Below, piece by piece: positions 1 through 6,865 of a stretch of 38,719 nucleotides of DNA. Position 1 is the first letter of the stretch, and each line of letters begins with the position of its first letter. The stretch spans positions 1-38,719 of the forward strand of contig CAJODZ010000015.1 of NCBI GenBank assembly GCA_905233645.1. The letters run 5' to 3'. A program made the position numbers and the translations under genes. The DNA comes from an uncultured Synergistales bacterium (lineage in GTDB: Bacteria; Synergistota; Synergistia; Synergistales; Aminobacteriaceae). Under the pieces are notes generated by a model. The model ran no database searches, had not been told where the DNA came from, and saw only the letters and a list, made by a program, of their open reading frames with translations.

Positions 1-261
1 TCCGGCATTTCCTAACGGTGTAAGCTCATTAAAATATTTTATTTTCACACCAAATTTTGAACCGTCGCCGAAATAATTCATTATGCTTGCGCTCAAATGC
101 GAAACCGTGATTATAAAATCGTCAAAGCCCTGAGCTTTTAAACATTCAATTTGATGTTCAAGGACTGGCTTATTTGCGATTGGTATCATTGGTTTAGGGA
201 TATCGTTAGCAATTTGCTGAATACGAGTTCCTTTACCGCCAGCCATTAAAATTACTTTCAT
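1..261 (-). CDS. hddC: Sugar-phosphate nucleotidyltransferase, N-terminal part (heptose-1-phosphate guanylyltransferase-like), cut by window edge
   Basis: Reading leftward from ATG at 261 gives 87 codons with no stop before base 1, so the C-terminal half is missing. The protein starts MKVILMAGGKGTRI, the nucleotide-binding loop of the sugar nucleotidyltransferase superfamily, followed by IPKPMIPIANKPVLEHQ, which carries the conserved PKP(M/L) and N-K-P-x-L-x-x-Q segments. The family transfers NMP from NTP to a sugar 1-phosphate in the cytoplasm. The gene directly upstream on the same strand is a D-glycero-D-manno-heptose 7-phosphate kinase homologue, so the likely role is making GDP-D-glycero-alpha-D-manno-heptose for a surface glycan. 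The specific substrate is inferred from that neighbour; a glucose- or mannose-1-phosphate enzyme cannot be excluded. Confidence 0.8.
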   Translation of the reverse strand, partial: MKVILMAGGKGTRIQQIANDIPKPMIPIANKPVLEHQIECLKAQGFDDFIITVSHLSASIMNYFGDGSKFGVKIKYFNELTPLGNAG

Positions 262-277
262 GATTAAAAATTCCCGT

Positions 278-1336
278 TTAAATCTTTTCTGCCGGTTCGT
301 AACTTTCAGGCGTGTAATACAGAATTTGCGCACCGCCATTCTCAAACATAAACGGAACGTACAAAAATTCTTTCATGGCCTCGCGGACTTGATTTTGAAA
401 TTCAGGAGTAACGTAAAAAACAAAAAAGCCTCCTCCGCCAGCACCTAATAATTTTCCACCGAGAGCACCAGCTTTTTTAGCACGTAAATAAATTTCGTCG
501 AGCGTGTCATTTGAGATTGCTTTACCGGTTTTACGTTTTAATTCCCAAGTATGATTTAACAATCTTCCGAAATCATCTAAATCGCTATGTTTATCCTGCA
601 AAATATCAAGAGCGTTGCTAACGAGTAACTTCATTTCGTCGAGCGATTTAATTTTATCTTTGGGTGTTTCAGCGTTATTAGCCTTTTGAATACTAGACGA
701 CAACCGCGTAAAACCTGTGAAGAACATCATTAAATTATTATTAAGCTGCGTTTTGCGTTCAGGGTGAATTATAACTGGTGATACTTCGTAATCATGGCCA
801 TGAAATTTAATAACATTCATTCCACCGAAAGACGCTGCTATTTGGTCTTGCCAACCTCCGGCCTCATTGCACAGGACACGCTCTAAGTAAATCGCTTCGT
901 CAGCAAGTCGTTTTTTATCAGCGTACTTACCTTTCAGAGCGTGAAAAGCCTGCAGCATTCCAACCGCAAATGATGAGCTTGTCCCTAAACCTGAACGAGC
1001 CGGCAAATCTGCTTCATACGTTAATCTGATTTCATGAATGTCCAACATTTTCATAGCGTTTTTAATTGCAGGGTGGTCAATTTGTTCAACGTCTGTAACG
1101 CGTTCTGTTTTTGAGTAAACTAATTCAGTTGAATAATCAAAAAATCTCGGCAAATGTCTAACAGTAACGTAACAATATTTGTCGATTGAACTTGAAAGTA
1201 CAGCCCCACCGTTTTCAGCAAAATAATTTTCCATATCAGTGCCGCCGCCGAAAAATGACATTCTGAACGGAGTTTTAGTAATGATAATTTTAATCGCCGC
1301 CTTAAATTTTTTAATGGCAATTATAAATAAAATCAA
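278..1336 (-). CDS. hddA: GHMP kinase, D-glycero-alpha-D-manno-heptose 7-phosphate kinase-like
   Basis: A GHMP-family sugar kinase of about 340 residues. It shows the N-terminal FFGGGTD loop, the ATP-binding motif PARSGLGTSSSFAVG near residue 112, and a C-terminal glycine-rich GGKLLGAGGGGFFVFY. This set, including ITKTPFRMSFFGGGTD at the N-terminus, matches HddA, which phosphorylates D-glycero-D-manno-heptose 7-phosphate at C1. HddC, the next enzyme, lies 16 bp downstream on the same strand. The start is unclear. The only conventional start is TTG at 1336, which touches the tRNA terminator and has no ribosome site. Relatives begin at the residue corresponding to ATT at 1288, and AAGGCGG (1297-1303) sits 8 nt before that codon. 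Products would feed O-antigen, capsule or S-layer glycan. Family assignment is firm, start is not. Confidence 0.85.
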   Translation of the reverse strand: MILFIIAIKKFKAAIKIIITKTPFRMSFFGGGTDMENYFAENGGAVLSSSIDKYCYVTVRHLPRFFDYSTELVYSKTERVTDVEQIDHPAIKNAMKMLDIHEIRLTYEADLPARSGLGTSSSFAVGMLQAFHALKGKYADKKRLADEAIYLERVLCNEAGGWQDQIAASFGGMNVIKFHGHDYEVSPVIIHPERKTQLNNNLMMFFTGFTRLSSSIQKANNAETPKDKIKSLDEMKLLVSNALDILQDKHSDLDDFGRLLNHTWELKRKTGKAISNDTLDEIYLRAKKAGALGGKLLGAGGGGFFVFYVTPEFQNQVREAMKEFLYVPFMFENGGAQILYYTPESYEPAEKI

Positions 1337-1341
1337 AGCAC

Positions 1342-1370
1342 AAAAAAACCCTGACTATTAAAATCAGGGC
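1342..1370 (-). terminator. Rho-independent terminator of the tRNA-Leu gene
   Basis: On the minus strand GCCCTGA (1370-1364) pairs with TCAGGG (1354-1349) across a 9-nt AT-rich loop, followed by seven T residues (1348-1342). It lies 16 bp past the encoded CCA of the tRNA. Confidence 0.85.
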
Positions 1371-1385
1371 ATTAATTTTTTAATT

Positions 1386-1475
1386 TGGTGCGGAGGGGGA
1401 GACTCGAACTCCCACAGAGCTTAATTGTCCACAAGATCCTTAGTCTTGCGCGTCTACCAGTTCCGCCACCCCCGC
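1386..1475 (-). tRNA. tRNA-Leu, anticodon AAG, CCA encoded
   Basis: The minus strand folds as a class II tRNA. The acceptor GCGGGGG pairs with CCTCCGC with one G-U pair, followed by discriminator A and an encoded CCA. The D arm is GCGG...CGC, the anticodon stem CAAGA/TCTTG, the loop CTAAGGA, then a long variable arm and a T arm GGGAG-TTCGAGT-CTCCC. In the 7-nt loop T33 is followed by A34 A35 G36 and G37, so the anticodon is AAG, reading CUU and, after A34 deamination to inosine, CUC and CUA. G37 after the anticodon is usual for CUN leucine tRNAs. The long variable arm and A73 support leucine identity. A34 in a leucine tRNA is uncommon in bacteria. Confidence 0.93.
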
Positions 1476-1511
1476 AATATAAAATATTAAAAGGTATCCA
1501 GAACGCAAAGT

Positions 1512-1539
1512 ATTATACTCACAAATTTTTTCGCGTCAA
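1512..1539 (-). promoter_or_regulatory. Sigma-70 type promoter for tRNA-Leu
   Basis: On the minus strand TTGACG (1539-1534) and a perfect TATAAT (1517-1512) are separated by 16 bp, about 37 bp upstream of the mature tRNA 5' end. This is the best promoter match in the window. Confidence 0.8.
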
Positions 1540-1590
1540 GTTATATAATAACTCGTAAATTTTTTAATGGGAGGTTTATGTTTATAGACA

Positions 1591-1848
1591 ATGAAATTAG
1601 CACGTAGCCGTACATCAAATTTCCAAGTAAGTTTTCAAAGGAAGCTTGCGCTAAAATTAGTTAAGTCCGTTCCTGGATATAAGTTACCACGTATTATTGG
1701 CCTGTTAAAAAATGAGATGCAATATTCTGAGGTAACTCCTGATAAATTCGATTTAGCTTTGATTGCAGAAGCCGACCGTGAGAACAGTAAAGACGCAAGC
1801 GCAATTTCACTAGAAGATTTAGCAAGGAAGCTTGAAATTGAGTTATAG
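1591..1848 (+). CDS. Putative antitoxin of a type II toxin-antitoxin pair
   Basis: A small 85-residue protein, basic in its first 40 residues and acidic after that, ending SLEDLARKLEIEL. I do not recognise its family. The antitoxin role is inferred from position: it lies directly upstream of, and overlaps by 11 bp, a RelE/ParE-like gene in the usual antitoxin-toxin order. The start is unusual. The only good ribosome site (GGGAGG, 1569-1574) serves an ATG at 1578 that opens a 9-codon reading frame ending at 1607. The antitoxin ATG at 1591 lies inside that frame, one base out of phase, with a stop codon immediately upstream in its own frame (1585-1587). Either translation is coupled through the short leader, or an indel has split an originally continuous start. 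Confidence 0.6.
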   Translation: MKLARSRTSNFQVSFQRKLALKLVKSVPGYKLPRIIGLLKNEMQYSEVTPDKFDLALIAEADRENSKDASAISLEDLARKLEIEL

Positions 1849-2098
1849 CGTCAAAATCAAAAAAGTTGCTGAAAAATTTATACAAAATCAAAGCAAAGAC
1901 ACACAATCAAGAATTTTAAAGGTGCTTAGTGATTTTCCGCCGCCGTCAGGTGTTAAGAAATTAAAAGGTAAAGGCAACGGTAAATATTTTCTAGTTCGTG
2001 TTGGCGATTTGCGAATAATTTTTACGATGGACAATGAGGATAAAATAGTTTTTATTGAAGCTATAGGCAATAGAGGCCAAGTTTATAAAGATTTTTAA
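1838..2098 (+). CDS. RelE/ParE-superfamily toxin
   Basis: About 86 residues, the normal size for RelE/ParE toxins. It starts with a helix-rich SYSVKIKKVAEKFIQNQ, then has a central basic segment, GVKKLKGKGNGKYFLVRVGDLRIIFTM, and ends with FIEAIGNRGQVYKDF. The order of basic loop, YxxRVGDxRI strand and C-terminal (I/R)xxVYK is characteristic of RelE-like toxins, which are mRNA-cleaving ribosome-dependent RNases; ParE-like gyrase poisons share the fold. I chose TTG at 1838 because AAGGAAG (1824-1830) lies 7 nt upstream; the other TTG at 1832 is only 1 nt from it. The gene overlaps the antitoxin end, which suggests translational coupling. Confidence 0.8.
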   Translation: MSYSVKIKKVAEKFIQNQSKDTQSRILKVLSDFPPPSGVKKLKGKGNGKYFLVRVGDLRIIFTMDNEDKIVFIEAIGNRGQVYKDF

Positions 2099-2113
2099 TG
2101 GAGGTTTTAAAAA

Positions 2114-2518
2114 ATGCAAGAGTTAAGCGCGTTCCCTATTGGTGAAAAAAATGATGCTTACGCAAAATATTTTATCGGACAAAGTTATTTAAAGCCGCTT
2201 TCAAAAGAACAGATTTTTATAGCAAACGTAACTTTTGAACCTGGCTGTCATAATAATTGGCATATACATCACTCAACAAAGGGCGGCGGTCAAATTTTAA
2301 TCGTTACTGCCGGCCGCGGTTATTATCAAGAATGGGGCAAAGAACCTCAAGAGTTACACGCTGGCGATATACTTAACATTCCTGCTAACGTCAAACATTG
2401 GCACGGCGCAGCTCCTTCCGAATGGTTTCAGCATTTATCGTTAGAAGTTCCAGGCGAAAATAATTCTAATGAATGGCTCGAACCGGTTGACCAAAAATTT
2501 TATGAGGCTTTGAAATAA
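2114..2518 (+). CDS. Cupin-domain protein
   Basis: A 134-residue single-domain cupin. Motif 1 provides H50 and H52 (NNWHIHH) and Q60 within GGGQILIVTAGRG. Motif 2 provides H95 and H97 in IPANVKHWHGA, together a typical metal-binding set. Small proteins of this kind often accompany carboxymuconolactone decarboxylase-like or flavodoxin-type genes in anaerobes, and their substrate is rarely known. A strong GGAGG site (2100-2104) precedes ATG 2114. The stop codon overlaps the start of the next gene (TAATG), so the two are translationally coupled, and the gene begins 15 bp after the toxin. No enzymatic activity can be named from the sequence. Confidence 0.8.
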   Translation: MQELSAFPIGEKNDAYAKYFIGQSYLKPLSKEQIFIANVTFEPGCHNNWHIHHSTKGGGQILIVTAGRGYYQEWGKEPQELHAGDILNIPANVKHWHGAAPSEWFQHLSLEVPGENNSNEWLEPVDQKFYEALK

Positions 2519-3012
2519 TGAAGAGGCTTTTAATTTTTACATTCGCATTTTTGATTTTGATTACATGTTCTTTTTCAGATGCTTACGCTTCGGAATTGGG
2601 ACAAATTAAAATTACAGCTAACGGTAACGCAATAATCGGCAGTCTTGAAGATAATCCGGCCTCACGCGCTTTTTATGACATGCTGCCGGTAACTTTTAAC
2701 ATGCGCGATTTGTATGAGCGTGAGATGTGTTACAACATGCCTAAACCTTTAAGAACTGGAAAATTAACGGCGAGTGCTTATCAAGTTGGAGATATTATTT
2801 ATTGGCCGCCGCGTCATAGTTTAGTAATTTTATATAAACAGAACGGTGAAAGATTTCAAAGGCAACACTTAGGGCATATTGATTACGGTGTTGAAATTTT
2901 TGAACATACGGGCGACGCGGTTGTAACGTTTGAAAAATTAGAGTTAAGTCCGGAAAGCCCTAACATCCCATTAGATATCCCCAAACCCGAAAAAATCGAG
3001 TTCGTAAAATAA
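2518..3012 (+). CDS. Secreted cyclophilin-like-fold protein
   Basis: 164 residues. The N-terminal hydrophobic stretch (3-20) ends at a plausible signal peptidase I site, DAYA-SE around residue 25, so the protein is probably exported to the periplasm. The mature part has IKITANGNAIIGSLEDNPASRAF, then LPVTFNMRDLYEREMCYNMPKPL, then a YQVGDIIYWPPRHSLVILYK core. These match the cyclophilin-like fold family that is widespread in gut bacteria (signature: SLEDNPAARAF, NMRDL-EKYY, GD-YP-HLVIFY). Members generally lack the proline isomerase active site and have no assigned function. It is coupled to the cupin gene and followed by a terminator. The LITC segment is a poor lipobox. Confidence 0.75.
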   Translation: MKRLLIFTFAFLILITCSFSDAYASELGQIKITANGNAIIGSLEDNPASRAFYDMLPVTFNMRDLYEREMCYNMPKPLRTGKLTASAYQVGDIIYWPPRHSLVILYKQNGERFQRQHLGHIDYGVEIFEHTGDAVVTFEKLELSPESPNIPLDIPKPEKIEFVK

Positions 3013-3020
3013 AAATATAT

Positions 3021-3053
3021 CCCCTTAGTTTTCGAGCTAAGGGGAGTTTTTTG
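3021..3053 (+). terminator. Terminator between convergent genes, probably bidirectional
   Basis: CCCCTTAG (3021-3028) and CTAAGGGG (3037-3044) form a perfect 8-bp stem with an 8-nt loop, followed by AGTTTTTTG on the plus strand. On the minus strand the same stem is followed by an AT-rich ATATATTTTT, so it may also stop transcripts of the facing flavodoxin gene. Confidence 0.9.
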
Positions 3054-3054
3054 T

Positions 3055-3519
3055 TTACAGCCAGCCGTTTAATTTTGATTGATTAACGCCGCCGTTTAAT
3101 AATTTTCCTGGTTGCCATTGTGCATTTGGATACATGGCCGCTAAATCACTAACACATTTTTCAACGCCGCTACTTCCTGAAGTTGCAAACGTATAAATCT
3201 TTTTGCCGCTTAAATCAAATTTTTCAAGGAACGTGTTAATAATATGCGGGGCTGTGTACCACCAAACAGGGAAGCCGATAAAAATCTCATCATAGTTTTT
3301 CATGTCAGGGATATCATTTGCTAAGGCTGGACGTGAATTTTTATCCTGCATTTCGATGGTTGAACGGCTCTTTTTGTCCGTCCAATCTAAATCAGCGTGT
3401 GTATAAGGTGTTTCGGGGACTATCTCGTAAATATCAGCTCCGGCAAGTTTTGCTAATTCGGTTGCTACATTTTCAGTGATGCCGCTCGCCGAAAAATACG
3501 CTACAAGTTTTTTACTCAT
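3055..3519 (-). CDS. Flavodoxin family protein
   Basis: 154 residues with the FMN phosphate loop near the N-terminus (YFSASGITENVATELAKLA), the middle IFIGFPVWWYTAPHIINTFLE segment and FATSGSSGVEK near 115, which contact the isoalloxazine ring. This is the layout of the short flavodoxins common in gut anaerobes. These act as electron carriers or as small NAD(P)H-dependent flavin reductases in the cytoplasm. The ribosome site AGGAGA precedes ATG 3519. A minus-strand TATAAT (3561-3556) lies 37 bp upstream of the start. The gene is transcribed toward the cyclophilin-like gene and ends at the shared terminator. The redox partner cannot be predicted. Confidence 0.88.
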   Translation of the reverse strand: MSKKLVAYFSASGITENVATELAKLAGADIYEIVPETPYTHADLDWTDKKSRSTIEMQDKNSRPALANDIPDMKNYDEIFIGFPVWWYTAPHIINTFLEKFDLSGKKIYTFATSGSSGVEKCVSDLAAMYPNAQWQPGKLLNGGVNQSKLNGWL

Positions 3520-3600
3520 GATTTTAAAAATCTCCTGTTCAAAAATTTAATTCGCATTATAAAACACAAATCATCTTATTTAAAAGCAAAGCGCGAAAAA

Positions 3601-3713
3601 TTTTATGGCTCTAAAAAAATCGACACTTTGTTTTTTAAATTATTTCTGAAAAATTTTATCAGCACTAAATTTTTAAAGGCTTTTTGTAGTTGTAAACGTA
3701 GTTGCAAAAAATA
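3601..3713 (-). repeat. Dispersed intergenic repeat, copy A (about 110 bp)
   Basis: Shares long stretches with 11151-11263 (opposite orientation) and 27033-27145. The best conserved block is GTAGTTGTAAACGTAGTTGC followed by AAAAAATA. Further blocks are ATCGAnnTGC, a TTTGTT-rich stretch and TTTATGGCTC. On the minus strand it begins right at the T-tract of the adjacent hairpin. This copy is the most diverged of the three in its distal half. It contains no ORF. Confidence 0.75.
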
Positions 3714-3740
3714 GCAGTCCCCCAAATTAAAAGGAACTGC
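3704..3740 (-). terminator. Terminator-like hairpin next to repeat copy A
   Basis: On the minus strand GCAGTTCC pairs with GGGGACTGC (one G-U pair), followed by TATTTTTTGC, the start of the repeat. No minus-strand gene upstream explains it. Confidence 0.55.
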
Positions 3741-3892
3741 GGTGCAAAAAATGTTAGAAAACTGAAAATGACGCGATTATTTTAATGTATTGTTTTAAAA
3801 AATGCACGTGCTAAAAAATTTCGTGATATCATTGCCAAAATTAAAATTAAAAAATTAAAAAAGCTCGCGCTTTTCAAGGAGATTTAAATAGA

Positions 3893-4741
3893 TTGCGTAA
3901 AAAAATTTTTGCTTGCCTGTTTATTGCGTTGTGCTTACAAATTTTTAATCACGCTAACGCCGCAACAAATGATATGCCTGATAAAGCTACGCTCGCCGCT
4001 AATAGAATGCGTTTCGATTCTAATACAGGCGATTTTTTAGCAGACGGTAACGTTACGATTACAGCCGGTGATTTTAAAATTGTCGCGCCCGTCGGTTCAG
4101 GTAATATTGATAAACAAATTTTAAATTTTGAAAAAGGGATTACAGCTTCAGGCTTATGGCTCGGCGATAAAATCAATCTTAAATCCGGCAACGTCTCTGT
4201 CTCTTTCGCTGGAACACCAACTTGCAAATTTAATAACGGTGTCTTCGGCAGTTTTGGAACGATGAAGTTAGAGGCTGACAAACTCACGATTACAGGAGCG
4301 GGCGGTCTCGAAAAAAATTCCCGTAATAAAAAAGATACTCAAACAAAATTTTGGCTCATTAAAGTTAATAAGCTTGAAGATTTGTCGCGCGGTGTAACGT
4401 TTAGTGCCGGAGCTGTCGAAGGAGTTTTAAAGAACGGCGAATTACACAGCATGACCGCAAAAAACGGAGTTCATTTAAAAGGCAAGCCCAAAGGTCAAAA
4501 ACAAGTCGTAACTCTTAGAGGCGACAGCGCATTATATTCACTCTCAAGAGGGAGTATTGTCGTTAGCGGCCATGTCGTAGCAACTCAAGGCGGACGCACT
4601 TTAAAGTCTGACAGCATTGTATATTTCCCAGACCAAAATCGCGTCGAAGCGTTAGGCGGTGTCTCTAAAAAACGCAACGGCCTCGTTCAAATGGGACAAG
4701 CAGAAATTACGATTGATTTGCGCCGCGAAAGAGAGAATTAA
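3893..4741 (+). CDS. lptA: LptA/OstA-like periplasmic LPS-transport protein
   Basis: 282 residues with an N-terminal signal peptide (cleavage near HANA-AT, residue 24). The mature part is rich in beta strands with repeated OstA-type motifs: ANRMRFDSNTGDFLADGNVTI near 37, RGDSALYSLSRGSIVVSGHV near 208 and LKSDSIVYFPDQNRVEALGGV near 235. LptA-family proteins form the periplasmic bridge carrying LPS from the inner-membrane ABC transporter to LptD. It is longer than E. coli LptA (about 185 residues), as is usual for OstA-like proteins outside Proteobacteria. The start is TTG 3893 with AAGGAGA upstream. lptB follows 3 bp downstream, which supports the role. No LptC, LptF or LptG gene is in the window. 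Confidence 0.82.
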   Translation: MRKKIFACLFIALCLQIFNHANAATNDMPDKATLAANRMRFDSNTGDFLADGNVTITAGDFKIVAPVGSGNIDKQILNFEKGITASGLWLGDKINLKSGNVSVSFAGTPTCKFNNGVFGSFGTMKLEADKLTITGAGGLEKNSRNKKDTQTKFWLIKVNKLEDLSRGVTFSAGAVEGVLKNGELHSMTAKNGVHLKGKPKGQKQVVTLRGDSALYSLSRGSIVVSGHVVATQGGRTLKSDSIVYFPDQNRVEALGGVSKKRNGLVQMGQAEITIDLRREREN

Positions 4742-4744
4742 AAA

Positions 4745-5464
4745 ATGGCGGTTTTAAAAGCTGAAAATTTACGTAAATCTTATAGCGGCCGTAACGTTGT
4801 CAAAAAGATTAGTGTTGAAGTTAATACCGGTGAAGTTGTTGGATTATTAGGCCCGAACGGTGCTGGTAAAACAACTTCATTTTATATGATTGTCGGACTT
4901 ATTCAACCGGACGCAGGCGTTGTAAAAATTGATGACGTTGATATTACGAATATGCCTGTTTATCAAAGAGCGCGCGCCGGAATTGGTTATCTGCCTCAAG
5001 AAGCGTCCGTCTTCAGAAATTTAACGGTCAGGGAAAATATAAATCTCGTCTGGGAGGAAACAGGTAAACGCCGCGAAGCTAAAAAACTCACTGATGAATT
5101 ACTCGAACAATTCAAAATTACTCACATAGCCGAAACAAAAGGTTATTCACTTTCAGGCGGCGAACGTCGCAGAGTTGAGATTGCGCGCGCATTAACTTTA
5201 AAGCCGAAATTTATTTTGCTCGATGAACCGTTTAGCGGCATTGACCCCATTGCAGTTGCTGATATTCAGTCGATGATTGACGAATTAAAAGCGCACGGTT
5301 ACGGAGTTTTAATAACAGACCATAACGTAAGAGAGACGCTTTCAATTACAGACAGAACGTATTTAATACATGACGGTGAGATATTTTTAGCAGGCACGCC
5401 CTCAGAAGTTACGAATAACGAGATGGCCAAGAAATTTTATTTGGGCGAACACTTTGAAATGTAA
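4745..5464 (+). CDS. lptB: LPS export ABC transporter ATP-binding protein
   Basis: 239 residues, full length for LptB. Walker A is GPNGAGKTT (35-43), the Q-loop [18 protein letters not shown], the signature [15 protein letters not shown], Walker [14 protein letters not shown] and the switch histidine TDHNVRETL. The segment GYLPQEAS(V/I)FRxLTV together with LSGGERRR(V/T)EIARAL and PFAGVDP-like text is diagnostic of LptB among ABC ATPases. It powers extraction of LPS from the inner membrane through LptF/LptG. It follows lptA by 3 bp, so the two are one operon; fumC starts 21 bp later with its own AAGGAG. Confidence 0.95.
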   Translation: MAVLKAENLRKSYSGRNVVKKISVEVNTGEVVGLLGPNGAGKTTSFYMIVGLIQPDAGVVKIDDVDITNMPVYQRARAGIGYLPQEASVFRNLTVRENINLVWEETGKRREAKKLTDELLEQFKITHIAETKGYSLSGGERRRVEIARALTLKPKFILLDEPFSGIDPIAVADIQSMIDELKAHGYGVLITDHNVRETLSITDRTYLIHDGEIFLAGTPSEVTNNEMAKKFYLGEHFEM

Positions 5465-5485
5465 GGAGCTTTTTAAATTTTAAAA

Positions 5486-6865
5486 ATGGAATACAGAATT
5501 GAACACGACACTATGGGGGAAGTTAAAGTCCCAAGCGATAAATATTACGGCGCACAAACAGAACGCAGCAGGCAGAATTTTCAAATCGGTGTTAATCGTG
5601 AAAATATGCCAATCGAAATTATTAACGCATTCGCAATTTTGAAGAAGGCCGCCGCAGTCGCAAATAATAAATTATTACCTGAACGTATGACGAATGAAAA
5701 ATTAAATTTAATTTCGCGCGTCTGTGATGAAATTACTGCCGGCGGTTTGAGCGAAAATTTCCCGTTAGTTGTTTGGCAGACAGGTTCGGGAACTCAATCA
5801 AACATGAACGTCAACGAAGTCATTGCTAATAGAGCTAACGAACTCGCAGGTAAAAAGATTTTGCACCCTAACGATGATGTAAATATGTCCCAGTCATCAA
5901 ATGATACGTTCCCGACAGCAATGCATATCGCCGCAGTTTTAGAAATCGAAAATAATTTATTGCCTGAGATTAAAAATTTAATTGCAACGTTTAAAAAATT
6001 AGAGCTTGAAAACCCAAATATTATAAAAACCGGACGCACTCATTTACAGGACGCTGCACCGTTAAAATTTTCACAGGAAATTTCGGGCTGGCGTAACAGT
6101 CTTGAGCGCGGCTTAGAGATGATTTTAAACGCGACGAATTTTTTACGTGATTTAGCATTAGGCGGCACGGCTGTCGGAACAGGATTAAACGCGCCGAAAA
6201 ATTTTGATGTTGAGAGCGCAAAGGCCGTTTCAGAAATTACAGGCACTCGATTTAAAACAGCGGATAACAAATTTCATGCATTGACTTCAAAAAGCGAATT
6301 TGTTTTTGCACACGGAGCTGTTAAAGCTTTAGCCTGCGACATGATGAAAATTGCGAACGATGTTCGTTGGTTAGCTTCGGGGCCTCGTTGCGGAATTGGT
6401 GAAATAATTATCCCAGCGAATGAGCCAGGAAGTTCGATAATGCCCGGCAAAGTTAATCCGACACAGTGCGAACAGGTTACGATGACAGCTACGCAGATTA
6501 TTTCAAATGACACAGCTGTAACTATTGCGGCCTCACAGGGGAATTTTGAATTAAATGTATTTATGCCCGTGAGCGCGTATAACTTTTTACAATCGGTGAG
6601 GCTGTTAGCAAATTCGATTAAATCATTTAACAATAATTGCGCGGTTGGGATTAAGCCCGATAAAAATCGTATGGCCGAAAATTTGAATAAATCTTTAATG
6701 CTTGTAACGTGTTTAAATCCTGTAATAGGTTATGAGAACGCCGCCAAAGTTGCAAAATTAGCGCACTCAAAAAATATTTCGTTGGAAGCTGCGTGCTGTG
6801 ATGAATTAAAATTTTTATCACATGATAAATTTCAGGAGGTTGTTGACCCTGCAAAAATGGTCTAA
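5486..6865 (+). CDS. fumC: Fumarate hydratase, class II
   Basis: 459 residues, the normal length of FumC. Landmarks are the N-terminal EHDTMGEVKVPSDKYYGAQTERS, the TGSGTQSNMNVNEVI block, SQSSNDTFPTAMHI, the GRTHLQDAAP block, and the superfamily signature GSSIMPGKVNPTQCEQ containing the catalytic serine loop. It interconverts fumarate and malate without an iron-sulfur cluster. The gene has nothing functionally in common with lptAB before it or the rRNA methyltransferase after it. Its end overlaps the latter by about 20 bp, so the whole stretch from 3893 to 8180 is likely one transcript. Confidence 0.97.
   Translation: MEYRIEHDTMGEVKVPSDKYYGAQTERSRQNFQIGVNRENMPIEIINAFAILKKAAAVANNKLLPERMTNEKLNLISRVCDEITAGGLSENFPLVVWQTGSGTQSNMNVNEVIANRANELAGKKILHPNDDVNMSQSSNDTFPTAMHIAAVLEIENNLLPEIKNLIATFKKLELENPNIIKTGRTHLQDAAPLKFSQEISGWRNSLERGLEMILNATNFLRDLALGGTAVGTGLNAPKNFDVESAKAVSEITGTRFKTADNKFHALTSKSEFVFAHGAVKALACDMMKIANDVRWLASGPRCGIGEIIIPANEPGSSIMPGKVNPTQCEQVTMTATQIISNDTAVTIAASQGNFELNVFMPVSAYNFLQSVRLLANSIKSFNNNCAVGIKPDKNRMAENLNKSLMLVTCLNPVIGYENAAKVAKLAHSKNISLEAACCDELKFLSHDKFQEVVDPAKMV

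Larger units (their letters stand above)
3520..3892. other. Intergenic region between divergent flavodoxin and lptA genes
   Basis: 373 bp with no convincing gene. From left to right it holds the flavodoxin upstream region with a TATAAT on the minus strand (3556-3561), copy A of a dispersed repeat (about 3601-3713), a hairpin (3714-3740) and the AT-rich leader of lptA with an AAGGAGA ribosome site (3876-3882). The hairpin points leftward as a terminator, yet no minus-strand gene lies between it and lptA, so a short unannotated RNA here is possible. Confidence 0.6.

Noticed and set aside
1120-1320. 66-residue minus-strand ORF within the heptose kinase gene
   Set aside because: It is a shifted frame of hddA, which has full family motifs through this stretch.
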